From positions 56,807,554 to 56,871,553 of the forward strand of contig OX485803.1 of assembly GCA_950295325.1 (NCBI GenBank): DNA of 64,000 bases. The letters run 5' to 3'. The notes under the pieces are model-generated. The model was not told the DNA's origin. It saw nothing but the letters and a program-made list of their open reading frames with translations, and did no database searches. Made by a program: the position numbers and the translations under genes. Positions 12,321 through 24,177 of the stretch are shown one piece after another (position 1 is the stretch's first letter; every line of letters begins with the position of its first letter). This DNA comes from Polytrichum commune (taxonomy: Eukaryota; Streptophyta; Polytrichopsida; Polytrichales; Polytrichaceae).

Positions 12321-12829
12321 CTTCACGCGGTCCATCTTTCTAACTGAAGGAGGGTTACTAACATGCAAAGAGCACTTGGGCCATTTCACCAACTGACCAT
12401 CGAAATTAGCATCTAATAAGGCCTATCCAGATATTAAGCAAACAAACATTTTGTGTCCACTCAAATGCCTCCAGAGATGTTTGCAGCTCAAAATCCGCTG
12501 AAAGTGCCTGCCTAAGTGAAAATGTCATCAACAACCACAGGTGGATGGGGCACTGGAAGCCTTGCTTTAGATTATCATTTGAACGTTAAGAACCAAAACT
12601 ACTTGTCCAGATTTGATTCATATTGAAAAATCATGATGCAACATGTGTCAAGAGACTACCAGTGCTACATAGTCTCACCATAGAGCTTTAGGGATAGGAC
12701 CCCTGAGACTTGCACACCTGCTTTAAATCCATAAAGCTAGTAAAATGGAACTACACTCAACTAAGAGTGCTTTCATGAGTAACTAAGGAAGCTAGATTGC
12801 CGTGGCCTTCATCGTCTAAGATTTAGTAC

Positions 12830-13745
12830 GCATTCACCTTCACATTGCCAGGGCTAGTATTCATGTTAATCTTCACCATCTCCTGGAAGGTAGCTCTCAA
12901 GGCCGACCTGCAAAACAAGAGCCACTGACGAGGAACAACAAATGGAAATGTCGTGATATGCCGTGACCTCATTTTCTCAAACGCTTAAAATCGATCGATC
13001 GATCGTTTGACACCTCACATATGAAATCGAGGTCGGCTATCTTGGATGGATTCCAAGCATTTGAAAAGATGAAATCACAGCATGCCAAACAGATTCTTCC
13101 TGTCCATAACATCGGGCAATCCACCTCAACACTGGTAGGGTTAGTAATATTGATGTTAACTAACCTTCACCGTCTCTTGGAACGTAGCTCGAAGACAAGG
13201 TCCTGGTAAATTGGGTCGTTAATGAACAACAGATGAGAATGTTGTGGCTGACCACGATAGACAGTTTCCCAAAGCCTTGAGATCGTTTGACAGACACCTA
13301 ACATATGAAATTGAAATTGGCTATCCTTGTTTGATTTCAAGCTTTTGGTAACTGTTTATCGAGGACGGGCACTACAGATTCTCCCTGTGCATAACATGGG
13401 CCGATCAACTTCAAGACGGGCAGGCTTCAAAGAATTTGAAGTTAACCTTGACGATGGAGGTTTTGCTGGGATTCCAACAGCCATCATGTGCCACATGGCA
13501 ACCATAGTGAGAGCATTTCCCGAAAAGCTCTGCCAACTCTCATCATTAGAGCCTTTCAAGAAGTGCTGCTTCCCAACATCAAGTTTCCTTCAAAGGGATG
13601 CCGAACCTTCACAGACGGAGCAAATTCAAAGAGCTGCACTTGCAACACTCAACTAACTTACACAAGTTGGCAACTTGCCACACAAATCAGAGATACAATG
13701 AACAATACGCCCGAGCTCTTAAAAAGAATATGGCCCTTCCATTGA
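12830..13745 (-). pseudogene. Exon-like duplicated unit of unknown identity (left arm)
   Basis: Two related units of about 270-330 bp lie in tandem. Each includes, on the minus strand, a GTCAAACGATC word, a CATTTGTTGTTC-type word and a segment reading like FQEMVKINMN or its decayed relative, followed by GTGAAGGT(G/T)A. A minus-strand phrase (V/L)EVD(R/C)PML(C/W)TGRIC occurs twice about 250-300 bp apart. Composition is less AT-rich than the surroundings. The longest frame is 109 codons on the plus strand (13,327-13,656). I recognise no family. The reading is interrupted repeatedly, so it is called as a possible gene relic, not a working gene. Mirrored at 45,737-46,630. Confidence 0.35.
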
Positions 13746-14234
13746 CGGATGGAACTGTGTGAGCAGCAATGGAGACATCGGCCCGGACAATTATTGCAAC
13801 GTACACATGTGCAATACCTCACGACGGGTCAGAGTAGGTGTAAATCGACTGTTTCTTCAGTTGTGGGAGATTTGGGGATCTTATTGGGTGTGTTTTTCTG
13901 AGATTGTATGAAGATGAATATAGGACGAGCTTCCCTAATTTTGAGAAAAAGTTGTACATGGCCAAGTGTTCATAAATCGGTCAGAAGAAATGCATCGAAC
14001 AATACTTGGCAATTGAGTATATGTAAAATACTAAAAGGCATTCACACACGGCTAGGGATTCGTGGTGTCTACGTAAACCCATCCATCACAATCAATTATA
14101 TTATAACCTGCAAAGGGGCCTCTGTTGACTGCAATTATATTGAAATTTGCTTACAGGTTATAATGTAATTGGGCCCCTGATGTCGCTAAGATTGGGTTCT
14201 TTCCTAATGAATTATTACAGCTGCTGTGGGTTGG

Positions 14235-14430
14235 GCCAGTTTGCGGGGAGATTTTTGGGAATAATGGGTCGAGATTGTAGTGTTCCAAGTCCAACCGGTT
14301 ACATGTTCGCATCCTTTGGGATTCTTTTTTGTGAATTTGACGTACATTCTCTAAAGTGATGGGGGGTTTCCCTGAAGTCTTAAACTTCAACCAGCCCATC
14401 TGTAAACAGCGGCCGGTTCTCCCCGTTCAT
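14235..14430 (+). repeat. CCGGTT dispersed repeat, copy 2
   Basis: Same word order as at 12,080-12,320, including TTTCCCTGAAGTCTTA and a final CCGTTCATTGGGC. Mirrored at 45,010-45,220. Confidence 0.6.
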
Positions 14431-16150
14431 TGGGCTAGGCATGTGAGTTGTAAAAGAAATGACACTTTAAATCTACTAAAACCTTAAAAGGTTGGTCATG
14501 GGATGTTTCATGTAAACCGAACTTTCTTGCACTTGGGAGGTTGCCTTTATTGGCTATGTTTCAAACATGGGATAGACTGGCATTTGGGGGTCTTTCTTGA
14601 ACATGTATAGGTTTTGGAGAATCCATAGTAGGGTGGATGATAATTTAATGACAACATCGTCAAAGTTCTACACAATTGATCAATATAAAATTTCACTCAT
14701 CCCTTCAAATTATGATATGAGCCAAGCATCTTAATTTTATAGCTTAGACACGTGTACTATGACAACCCATGGTAGGATCATTTTAGAAAAGGCTTCTACA
14801 TAATATTTTTTTAGTTAATTTGATATCAAATCTAGATTTCCACACCCTCACATTAACTCAAATGTTTACATAGTGCAAGCGAATCCCTTGCACTATCATA
14901 TAAGCAATTGCAAGTTTATGCAATATGTCAAAGTGCCCGAGCTACATTAAGTAAGGTAGATGTGCCTATATTTTCAATGGTGTTTGGCTTGGCGTGGCTC
15001 CAAAAACGGATATCAAAGAGACCAGTCTTTTAAAGAAGAGTGGACCGCATGTTCAATACGTAATATGAACATAAATGGAGGGACCTAAAAGACCATTTAA
15101 TGGAAACGAGAATCTTCACTTTGATTATTTATATTTATATGAGTTCCAGAATTATGAGAGAAGTGGCTATGGCCTCAATGTAGATTTACTAATTATCTTG
15201 AACTGCTACATATCCTAGAAGAGGGCTAGTTGGCAAAAGTAACCATTTAGGGCACATCTACCTTACGTGAACGAGTGTGAACAATATCAAATTTGTGCGA
15301 CATGGCAACAATTGGGAGGGTGTCAATATGAGGTGCCATGCTTGAATAAAAAATGCCACATCTATCATCACAGTATCACCCACAATTTAAATCTTTACTT
15401 TATTAGTTGTATAATTGACACTAATATCCATACTCAACATAGTCAGTTGTGTGTTTTACCTTGTACATATAGGTGTTGATTTATCTAAAAAGAACAATTC
15501 CGGGCTCTATATCTAGTGTTGAATGTTTTCATCTCCCCTGTTAGTAGATAGGGTCTGTGGGTGTTGATTGATCATTTTTCAAGTTCTCCAACTTCTACCA
15601 ATTAGATTTACAGAACAAAACTCGTGTTGCATTAAAATTAGCCCATCTACAAAAAAACATCCGCAAAAATTGGATTGAAAATTGGACCTCCCTTCATATA
15701 CTTAGAGTTATTGGAAGTGCATGTTTGTTGTTTTCTTGAATGGATACGTGGTCCTCACAATTATGTACACTACTGAGTGTGGATTAGTTATAAATATTTC
15801 AAGGCATAGTTCAATCTCTTTTAAACATGTGTCTTTATAGTGTTTACTCTTTGATCCTCACCAAACCACATACCAATCAAATTGATTAAGAAAACAAGCC
15901 ACTTAAGATCCATCTACCACATCGTGAATGTTTACCCCATTCTAAGCTGTCCATAATGAATATTAGGTGCTCTATGAGATAAGCTACAGAGGAAAGATTT
16001 AAATACTTCAAAATTTTCAAAATGCCGTAGACGCTTCTAGAACGCTTAAAATACTATAATTATACTAGAGGCTAGAAGCTTTTAGGCTTCCAATTATGCC
16101 TGAGCATATTGAAGCATTCTAGAGTAGAGGTGCCCATAACCAATCGTTTA
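14430..16150. other. AT-rich arm sequence, nothing identified
   Basis: Pairs with about 43,400-45,010. No gene, RNA or mobile-element end recognised. The open frame at 15,267-15,479 is partly conserved in the mirror but short. Confidence 0.55.
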
Positions 16151-16154
16151 AGAT

Positions 16155-16435
16155 ATTATTTGCCAAATCTGGAGATTTATAGGGTAGTGTAATTTATTCC
16201 GTGTAGGAAGATAGAAATCAAGGGGACTACAAAAACCTTAGTTGTTCTTTCCTTGAATTGATATTACTGTAAATTTTCTAAGCCAAAAGTTGGCTTGAAC
16301 ACATTACCAATGTCTAGAGTTTGCCATAACCGCATTTTTGAGACAAATTCCTCCTCACTTTAGCTCTAAAAACCAAGGACCTGTGTGGTGGCGCAATTGG
16401 TATCATGGTGATACCATACCCGGAGTTGGAGACTT
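16155..16435 (+). other. Left-arm-only segment with a weak tRNA-like stretch
   Basis: About 280 bp absent from the right arm, where flanking sequence joins near 43,375. It includes TGGTGGCGCAATTGGTATCA, which resembles an RNA polymerase III box A, and about 35 bases later GGAGTTGGAGAC, a poor box B. This could be the head of a tRNA-derived SINE or chance. No tail or target duplication was found. Confidence 0.3.
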
Positions 16436-16439
16436 ATAA

Positions 16440-16550
16440 TTAGTTTCCATGTAGGCCGCTTCGCCACCAAATTTTAGTGAAAATGTAGACTCGACCGCAT
16501 CTACATTTTCACTATAATTTTGTGGGCAAGTGGCCTACATGGAATCTGAC
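16440..16550. mobile_element. Foldback MITE (left arm)
   Basis: A hairpin with ends TAGTTTCCATGTAGGCCGCT and its near reverse complement, and stems of about 50 bp. The same element is in the right arm at 43,231-43,347, so it predates the arm duplication. It is nearly all stem and non-coding. Confidence 0.75.
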
Positions 16551-16671
16551 TTTTAAAACCTTGTGAAGCATGGAACCTTATTTAAACCACCCACAAAAAT
16601 AATTTATTGTAATCAATCCCAACTTGATCAAAATTATGGCACCCTATGGATTCATGACGAGATTTTGATCA

Positions 16672-18149
16672 GGAATACCAGGCATTTTTACTCTACGTGG
16701 GTCTCATTTGGTAAAGACAACCTTAGGTCACATCAAAACTATAGGGCACTATAATTCATAAGGACTGCACTCTAAACTCCATAATATCAGACATGTGGCA
16801 ACCAAAATTACACGTAATTCTAAGGAGTTTAGTAGTGTTATCATGGATGCGTGATAAAATAAAATTAGTGTAGGATGTAACATAATGGATTAACACAAAG
16901 TCAACATTGCAATAATGACAATTAATATAATGACAACAACATAATTCATGTACCCATGTGGTTTGAAATCTTTGGTGGTTTACTTTACTATCAAAGATGT
17001 GATAAATGGGGGGAAACTTGACAACAAGGAGTAGGATTTAATTTGAGAACATTTCTTCCCTAGAATATTGGGTTATAGGAGAAGAAGTGATATTAAAGTG
17101 GTTGATACTACAAAGTTTAGAAAGTATTACCTTGGTGAAGAAGGTTTTGGCTTGAATTAACCACTTCATTTTGAACCTACTTCCTCTTGACTTCATAACA
17201 ACACCAATGGCACACAATCTTTGTACTAACTTTGGTTCAAAGGCATTGGACGGCTCAATAGTTTGATCATCCCTATAAATTTCTAGTTATATAATCAATA
17301 GTGTTGTGCATATTCAACAAGTTAATTGATTGTGTTTTACCTTGTACACATGATTGGTCGACACTTGGTCATGAGAAATCAATTTGGTATACAAACATAT
17401 GGCCAAACATTTACAATCCAATTTCATTCAAAATATTGTATAACATCACAACATACAACAATAAATATTGATAACATTCAAAGTTGTCAACATGTTGTCA
17501 ATATTTACTAAAATTAATAAAATATTAATATTAATGTAATATAAGGATTCATAGAATACACTAATGTGAGAATAGAGCCTCTCGTGGCAACCTACTTAGT
17601 CTACTTACCTCATGCACTGGATTTTCTTATTAAATTTGAATGGAGAGGAGAAAGAAGACAAAAGATGATGAAGAAGAAGAAGAAGAAACAACAATTTTTT
17701 TTAATAATTATTTAATACCCCAAATTTGTATATTTCAAATAGCATTTGCCTTCAAAACCCATAACATTACTTAGCAAAGTGGACCCAAGGAACAAAAGCT
17801 ACACGCTGAATAATGTCACGTTGTCATCAAACACTCCAACTTTGATTGAATGAGGTCCCACTAGAATCCATTGGCCTTCAAAGAATTTCACCACAACCCT
17901 ATGTTCCATTAATGAATGAGTTCATGTGGACATTAAGAAGCTCCAACACGTTTCAAAATTTGGTAAAGATGATGTGGCTAAGTCACTTGGCGTGTTCATG
18001 GGCCCAACGATAACCCACAAATAAGTAGCAGCCACTACCGTTTGCAATTCGACCTAGTGAAGTTTCAATCGTTGGTGGGTGTATAGCAATACCTTCAAGA
18101 ATTTGACATTCTTTGAACTCTTTGTGCGTCAATCAGCAATGGTTCCAAA
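16672..18149. other. Left-arm-only segment, about 1.5 kb
   Basis: The right arm joins directly from the sequence matching 16,671 to that matching 18,150 (near 43,110-43,135). The segment is AT-rich, has a GAA-rich stretch at about 17,640-17,695 and no recognisable gene. Its last part (about 18,020-18,149) has a relative at 33,410-33,530. It therefore belongs to module D, and a deletion in the right arm is more likely than an insertion in the left. Confidence 0.6.
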
Positions 18150-19703
18150 CAAATATAGCTCTTTATCCATCCACAGAAAATATGTCCCTTGTACATTTCA
18201 AGTCCGTTGGGTCATTCTCTGGGTAGGAGTAGGGAGGTCAATTTTCAATTCTAAACCTAAACGGAGATTTTGAGGTTTACAAAACAGACATATATGATTG
18301 GAGTTGAAACATACATTCTACCCCTCAAAGAAAGGAAAACCAACATTGGGATAAGGCTCCCCAAAGTTTGGTGTACAACATGGAAGCATGGGACCAATTT
18401 TGGACACACCTATCAACAAATATATTAATACCCGTGATGTTTGGCCATATTTTTGTCACCAATTAAGTGATTTTTCATCCAAATTTCAATCATCCATGAC
18501 AATATTTCATCACAGATTTGTTCGGATGCAAATCATACCAAAGTTTGTTTCAATAATTGGCATTTGGATGAACTGAAAGTAAGTTGGGATGACAATATCT
18601 GTAAAATTATTCATAGAATAGTATCACTAAAAAAGTTACCTCAGTGATGTAAAATGACATATGACACTAAATTTCTTATTAAGTCTACTTAGATGTGTTG
18701 AATTGTGTTTCAATCAACCAGCAATAATAAAGCCCAATTAGTGATAGCATTTGTGCCAATAGGCCAATGCTTAAGAATTTGATTATAGGTGTACTTATCA
18801 TACCATAGTTTGGTTTCCCACCCAAAAATTGAACCACAAAGCACTTAGTAAATAATGTTTCGCAGCTGACGAGGCTTTGTTGGGTCAATAGAAGTGCATC
18901 ATGTCACTAGCATTGAAATTGATGTACAACTCATCCACATCCTTGCAATGCAAAGTTGGCAAATGCAGTGTATTTTCCTCCAACACAACGATAAATAGAA
19001 ACCAAACAATTGTGGTGGCTTCCAACACGGCAATCAGTTTGGAGCCACCATCAACTTTAAAAGAGAGAACAACGTGCAAAGTGTGATGTTGTAGACATGG
19101 GCAGCCACAAAACATGGTGAACGGACATTACACGTCAGTGTACTAACATTGATGTTCCTTTTCATTTTTAAGAGTGTGATGCCCCTTGGGATGTACGTTA
19201 CTACTTCAATGATACAAGCAAATCTTGGCATGCATGTGTTAGTAGGCATTGGCAACTCAGGGGCGGTTTACACTATGGACCATGAAGTTGGACCAGGGCT
19301 CTGCAAGGCAGCTGATTGGCTGTTGAAGTTCTCCCGGGACAACTTCGGTTTACACTAAGGAAAAAATGGCAGAGGGACCATGGAGGTCGAGGTCCCCAAA
19401 ATGTAATTTTTAAGGCCTAATAAATGCACTGACATGGTCCAACGGATTTTGCGTTGAGAGACGCAAAAGAGGTGGTCTGGTAGGATAAGGCAAGGGCCCA
19501 TGTCAGAGAAACACCATTTCAATAATTGTTTAATGAATCTACCTTTTAAGCGCCTTAATTATACCATAGCCCATGAGACATACCAGCACTACCTTGCCCT
19601 ACCCCTTAAACCGGCTCACACGTGTTTCACCAAACAACGCGGGACATCTAGAACTCAAGAATTCAAGTGCAGATTTGTTTTTTTGGTCTACCAAATGTAA
19701 TGT

Positions 19704-19783
19704 TTGGAATTTTGGGGCTTGTAATATACCGTTGGAAGGTCTTGAAAATACCTTTCCAACGGTATATTACACACCCCAATATT
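19704..19783. repeat. Hairpin inside the 1.13-kb element
   Basis: GTAATATACCGTTGGAAGGT and its reverse complement surround a loop of about 9 bases. It may be a nested foldback insertion or part of the host element. Confidence 0.6.
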
Positions 19784-19950
19784 CTTACAAAATTCAGTTG
19801 CAAAAAAAAAAACAAATCTGTAGTGGTTTAGTGATTGTAGATCAGGATAGTCAAAAGAAGTGCAATGGGAAATCTTCTAACATTAATTATCAAAGAATTG
19901 AAAATTAGTGTTGAGCAAGGTAGGGTGGTAACAACATTAAATATAATCAA

Positions 19951-19973
19951 ACACTAAATATCCTATTTAGTGT
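19951..19973. repeat. ACACTAAATA palindrome
   Basis: 10-base arms ACACTAAATA and TATTTAGTGT separated by 3 bases. It lies inside the 1.13-kb element. Confidence 0.7.
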
Positions 19974-21491
19974 AGTGACAACACAAGGTACATGTCACAT
20001 GTAAATTACATTGAGCATGTACAAATTAAATTGCTCATTTTATTTTATTTAAAAAAAATTGTTGTGAGAAGATTTGCAAGCCACATCTTCGACACATTTA
20101 ACAAGAAGTGAAGACAAGTGAAGCCCAAGAGAAGACAAGGAATGATCAAACTTAATTTTTTTTCAAAATTGCCATGTTTGGGCATGTATTAAAAAAATCA
20201 GCACCTCCACTTTTTGGTGCATGGTCATTCTTCATGGTCCACATTCGGTTTACACCTAGTGAAGGGCCCATGAACCATGAATACTAATATTTTAGTAACT
20301 CGGACCATGGAAGTCGTCCCATGAAGTCGTCCCACGCAAAATAGGTCTCTTACGTGGGACGACTTCATGGTCCATAGTGTAAACCGCCCCTCATTTTATC
20401 CATCTTTTGTTTAATTTAGTTTTCCAAGCTCTTGTGCAAAATGGGAAATGAGTTCTTAACGGCCACTAGAAAGCCATCAAAGACTTGAGTACTACAACAA
20501 TTTGCACATCAGGAGTAAAGGATGGAAAAATTAGCATTCAAGGTGATCGGGAGGTAATCACATGGTGAATGATTAAATTTCATTTGAATGGTGAAATTGA
20601 TCTTCGAGAATACACTATTTATGGTGATTAGTGTCAACGACATTTTTTTTGAATGGCCACAATAAATAATTTACAATCCTAGAAATGCCACGTCCACTAG
20701 CTATCAACGTAAGTTTTTCTTTTTGTTTTGCACAAATAGCTTTTCACAATTTGAGATTTAGTGACACAAGTGAGGATTGAGTATAGTAAATACGATATTT
20801 AGTGTCACTTATTATTTGGAGTTACATTGTGCTATATCACGTAGTGCATTATATAATCAATGATCCTTGAATGATTGAAATTTAGATAAAAACCATATAG
20901 TAAGTGACCATAATTACAACATTGTAAACATATAATTATATTTTTACAAGGAATGATAAATAAAGCTAGGTTTACATTTAGTGTTGGTGACACTACGTGG
21001 GCGGTTTACAAATAGTATTGAGCAAGACAAATAGAATTGGTGACACTTATATACAATATGTAGTGTAGTTACAGACGAACTGGTTGAGATTGAGAAATAA
21101 TCGGTTGAAGTTGAAGACTCCAAGAAACTTACCAACCCAATTTATAGAATATACTCTGATTCAACAAAGAAAACCTGACAGTTGTCAACATGTCACCGGC
21201 TCAACTTGAAAACACCCCAAAGCTTTTGTAAGGAACAGAACATAATTTGAACGTTGCGATTCACATCAGAGGAAAACCTTAGAATTGGTGATTCAGGGGT
21301 AAACTTAAGCTTCACCATCCCAACAGTGTGATTGACTTTACATAAAGAACATGAATGAATTATGTGTGTTGGTAATGCTTGGTGAATATAAATGAGAGCA
21401 TACTAGATATGTTGGCTCCGCCAGTTGAATGCATCCTCCGGAGATGCACGGACGGAGGGAGTTAGCGTCGTCGCATGCACCTCCTCTGAAT

Positions 21492-21495
<4 letters not shown>

Positions 21496-21525
<30 letters not shown>
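21496..21525. repeat. (CT)n microsatellite
   Basis: Fifteen uninterrupted CT units in a locally less AT-rich stretch (21,420-21,650). No gene could be assigned there. Confidence 0.95.
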
Positions 21526-21529
<4 letters not shown>

Positions 21530-22059
21530 GCATGGCAATGAAAAAATCAGCGTCACCCTCGCACGGCCTCTGACATTGCAGGCAGGCAGGCAGGCTGCTG
21601 TCCACTGCCCTGCAGGCCTTGCCAACTTCCATCTTCAGAGCAGTAGCCGAGCCTAGGGGGAAGTTATTTGGGCATAAGGTAGAGATACCATGGCCTGTGA
21701 AAATAAGGTGGTTCGCATTCAACATATGGTCTGAAAATCAGGAGAGAATTTTCCAAGATAGAAGAGAAGGATGGATTCATGAAGAATGCAGGTTGATTCA
21801 TGATTTTATTCCCTGTAGAAAAAAAAAATTCTGTAATTTTTCAAAGTGGAAAGTTTGTCAAACCCCCTACCATTCACTAGATTCTCCTTCCACCTTACAC
21901 GGTAATGCTCATTTCCACACAGAACATCACTTAAATTGGCGAACTCATGAGTACATTAAACTATGGTTGATGATAGTCAAACATGACTAAATTTGGCTAA
22001 ACTAACTGTACACACATTTCAAGCTGCCAACCTCGCAATGACACTTCATTATTATGACG

Positions 22060-22330
22060 GAAGTCTACTGCACGGATAGAGGGTAGTTCACGGTTTATGG
22101 TATTTCTACCTTAATAGCCGGTCAAGATCCAACCGATGATTTTAAAATTCAGCCGTGTCATGTTGACATCTTCTGGTTTGCTGCTTTATTCATTTGAAGT
22201 ATATTCTTGTATAAATTCCTCTAACATGACTGGTAGTTCTCCTGAGGTCTCAAACTTTGACCAGTTATTTCTCAAACTCCACCGGTTATTTCATCTGGTA
22301 ACTAAGCGCCGGTTCTGCCCAAGCCCTGCT
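22060..22330 (+). repeat. CCGGTT dispersed repeat, diverged spacer copy
   Basis: Diverged relative of the arm copies: GGTAGTTCTCCTGAGGTCTC, TTTGACCAGTTATT and GCGCCGGTTCTGCCC occur in the same order. It lies in the spacer near the inner end of the left arm. Confidence 0.5.
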
Positions 22331-22459
22331 TCAGGGCCATCCTGTGAGGACGGATTGGTGCATGAATCACGGCTTTAGTCTCCAATCAGCACCTGCCAAC
22401 TGGCTGGCTTCTGACGTCAGTAGGAGTACTATTCATTCATCTCATTCCACAACAACTGA

Positions 22460-22958
22460 GGGCCACTTCACACATGTACCAAGAGCTGTGACCATGAAAT
22501 TGTGAGAGCCCAAAAGAAAGTGTCCAAAGGCCGTCCCAAGGCACCTCCAAAATCATGTAGTGTGGTCAGGGACCCTCAAGTGTAGTGAGAAGTCATATGT
22601 GACCGGGCCCTCAACCAAAAGTTAATTCAATGAATATCTATTCATGCATGTCTTCACACATGATAAAATAGAATAAATCAACGGTTGTGAGCATTTGGAG
22701 TGCCATGGTCTCCCGGTTTTGTGTTAGAACTACCTTCAAGAGGTAGTTTGTGAAAATAGTCCAAGTGACCATGAAACATGATCCATTTGATGCCATGTGG
22801 GAATCCATGTAGACTTTACATCCATCTTGCATTCACATACTCCGTTGGTCCCTCAAGAGTAGTGTGAAGTGAATTTGGACTAGCTCCACCTTTTCCACCA
22901 ATGAGAGTAGTTGACGTACAATGGTCACAGGCTCTCAGTCTTGTGTGTGAAGTGGCTC
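22460..22958. mobile_element. Harbinger-type MITE, about 0.5 kb
   Basis: The left end reads GGGCCACTTCACACATG and the right end in reverse reads GAGCCACTTCACACACAAG. Both continue into CAAGA and TGTGACCAT at the same spacing, giving about 37 bp of imperfect inverted repeat. The flanks are TGA and TTA, so the target duplication is not exact. It lies 28 bp from the larger Harbinger element, whose ends are related. Confidence 0.6.
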
Positions 22959-23448
22959 TTAGAATGGGGAATGTTTGACCCACTAAGGGCTACTTCACAC
23001 ACAAGGTTGAAGGCCCTTGACCATGGCAATGTAAGAGCTCTCATTGGTCGAAAAGGCGGAGACCGTCCAAGTTCACTTCACACTAGAAGGTGAAGTCCTA
23101 AAGGCCCAAAGAAAATTTCTTGGATGAAAAGTCTACATGAATTCCTACATGAGAGACCATTGTGCGCCCAATATGGTGCCCACATGTGTTCCTAACCTTA
23201 AAAACCATTAAGACCGTAGGCTTTGGATTTAAATTGAATGTGCAAAAGATAAAAAGAGTGAAGCTTTTAAGTTTAGGTTTGATTTGAGTTTAAAGACTTG
23301 TCTAGGTGTCACTTGGATTTGAGGCTAGGGGAGTTGAATTAGTGATTGATTAATTGTTAGTCAAGGCTTAGAGTAGTTGGGTTGTGACTTAGGCTAGTTT
23401 TGGTTTAGAATCGTGGCCTAAGCCAAGTCTAATTGTCCGTTTTAGGAT

Positions 23449-24177
23449 TTGACTGTTGATTGTTTAGGAAGGGGGGGGGCTTATTCGAATGGATTAGACA
23501 CCGGATTTCCGGATCAAGGCAGGGGGTCCCAGGGAACTCTGGGAAGGCTCTCAACTGTCTCTCTCTTCTCTGGACCTCGGAGCAAGACCGGCTCCACTTG
23601 CATGCGGAAGCGTTGTCCAACCAAGGTGGAAGCCGCTGGTGAGCAGCAAAATTGCAAGGCATTTAGCAAGGGAACCTCAGAGATAGAAGAGGGGGTGGTG
23701 GAAGCCGAGGATGGATTTAGAGTGAGGTTGAGGACTGTGTAGGGAAGGAATGCGGAGGAGCTAGGAAGGGTGCCGCGCTGGACTCTCCCACACCACATTG
23801 TTGATCAGGGACGAACCCAGAGTGTGAAGGGCTGGGGCAAGCTGGATCGAGTGCATTCTCAAGAACAATCAACTCCCAGAAGTGCGCAATGCGATTCACA
23901 CCGGGATTCGGCATTGGGTGTGAGCGTGGTTGGTTTTTTTACTCCCACTGGTTGAATTTTGAATCTGGATTGTTGGTGCTGCTGGGTTGCTAGTCGGCGA
24001 GGAGATCGGAATTTGGAGTTGGGTTGCTTGCAGGATGAGTTGCAGCATGTGGTGTTAGCTCAAAAATCAATGCAGGTTGTCATTGCCTGCCTTGAGAAGG
24101 GAACAAACAACTCCAGGGGTCGGGGGATGGTGGCTAGGCTCAAGAGCTGGGTTGAGATGTGCACTGGAAGGCGATAG
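23449..24177 (+). other. Less AT-rich 5' part of the Harbinger element
   Basis: This part is richer in G+C than the rest of the window and has plus-strand frames of 97 codons (23,449-23,742) and 72 codons (23,959-24,177). The second includes LQDELQHVVLAQKSMQ. It could be 5' exons of the Myb-like gene or captured host sequence; no domain was recognised. A run of 9 G lies near 23,471. Confidence 0.4.

Larger units (their letters stand above)
19260..20390. mobile_element. 1.13-kb non-autonomous element with GGGGCGGTTTACAC ends
   Basis: The left end reads GGGGCGGTTTACACTATGG and the right end is its reverse complement; similarity extends through CCATGAAGT. It is flanked by TCA at 19,257-19,259 and 20,391-20,393. 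Two related loci without it (34,801-34,820 and the mirror at about 41,995-42,006) read straight through a single TCA. A 3-bp duplication with G-rich ends suggests a PIF/Harbinger-like element, although TCA is not the usual TWA. No transposase was seen. A hairpin lies inside at 19,704. Confidence 0.8.
1..20731 (+). repeat. Left arm of a giant inverted repeat
   Basis: This stretch pairs base for base, reverse-complemented, with 41,657-61,016. Pairing sums (left plus right coordinate) are about 61,016 near the outer edge, 60,993 from 5 to 9 kb, 59,455-59,460 from 11.4 to 15.5 kb and 61,346 near 19 kb. The shifts mark private indels in one arm or the other. Base 1 is already paired (with about 61,015), so the arm continues beyond the window. 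The inner edge is clear at about 20,731, where the shared sequence stops after a stretch ending in TTTTGCACAAAT. A weaker match resumes at 21,150-21,220. No intact host gene was recognised in the arm. Confidence 0.93.
17940..21240 (+). repeat. Module D, left-arm copy
   Basis: About 2.1 kb of module plus the 1.13-kb insertion at 19,260. Related copies are 33,420-35,480 (direct), 41,657-43,130 (mirror, right arm), 32,760-33,130 (inverted fragment) and 48,990-51,020 with 9,700-10,600 (old, diverged). Recurrent protein-like stretches on the plus strand include LQCKVGKC near 18,946, IPLG/MPLGMYVTTSMIQ near 19,180 and LQQF(A/V)...F KVI near 20,500. All are interrupted in every copy, so module D may descend from a gene, but I cannot name it. 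Confidence 0.55.

Noticed and set aside
12987-13008. ATCGATCGATCG run as a regulatory palindrome
   Set aside because: A short simple repeat shared by both arms, with no supporting context.
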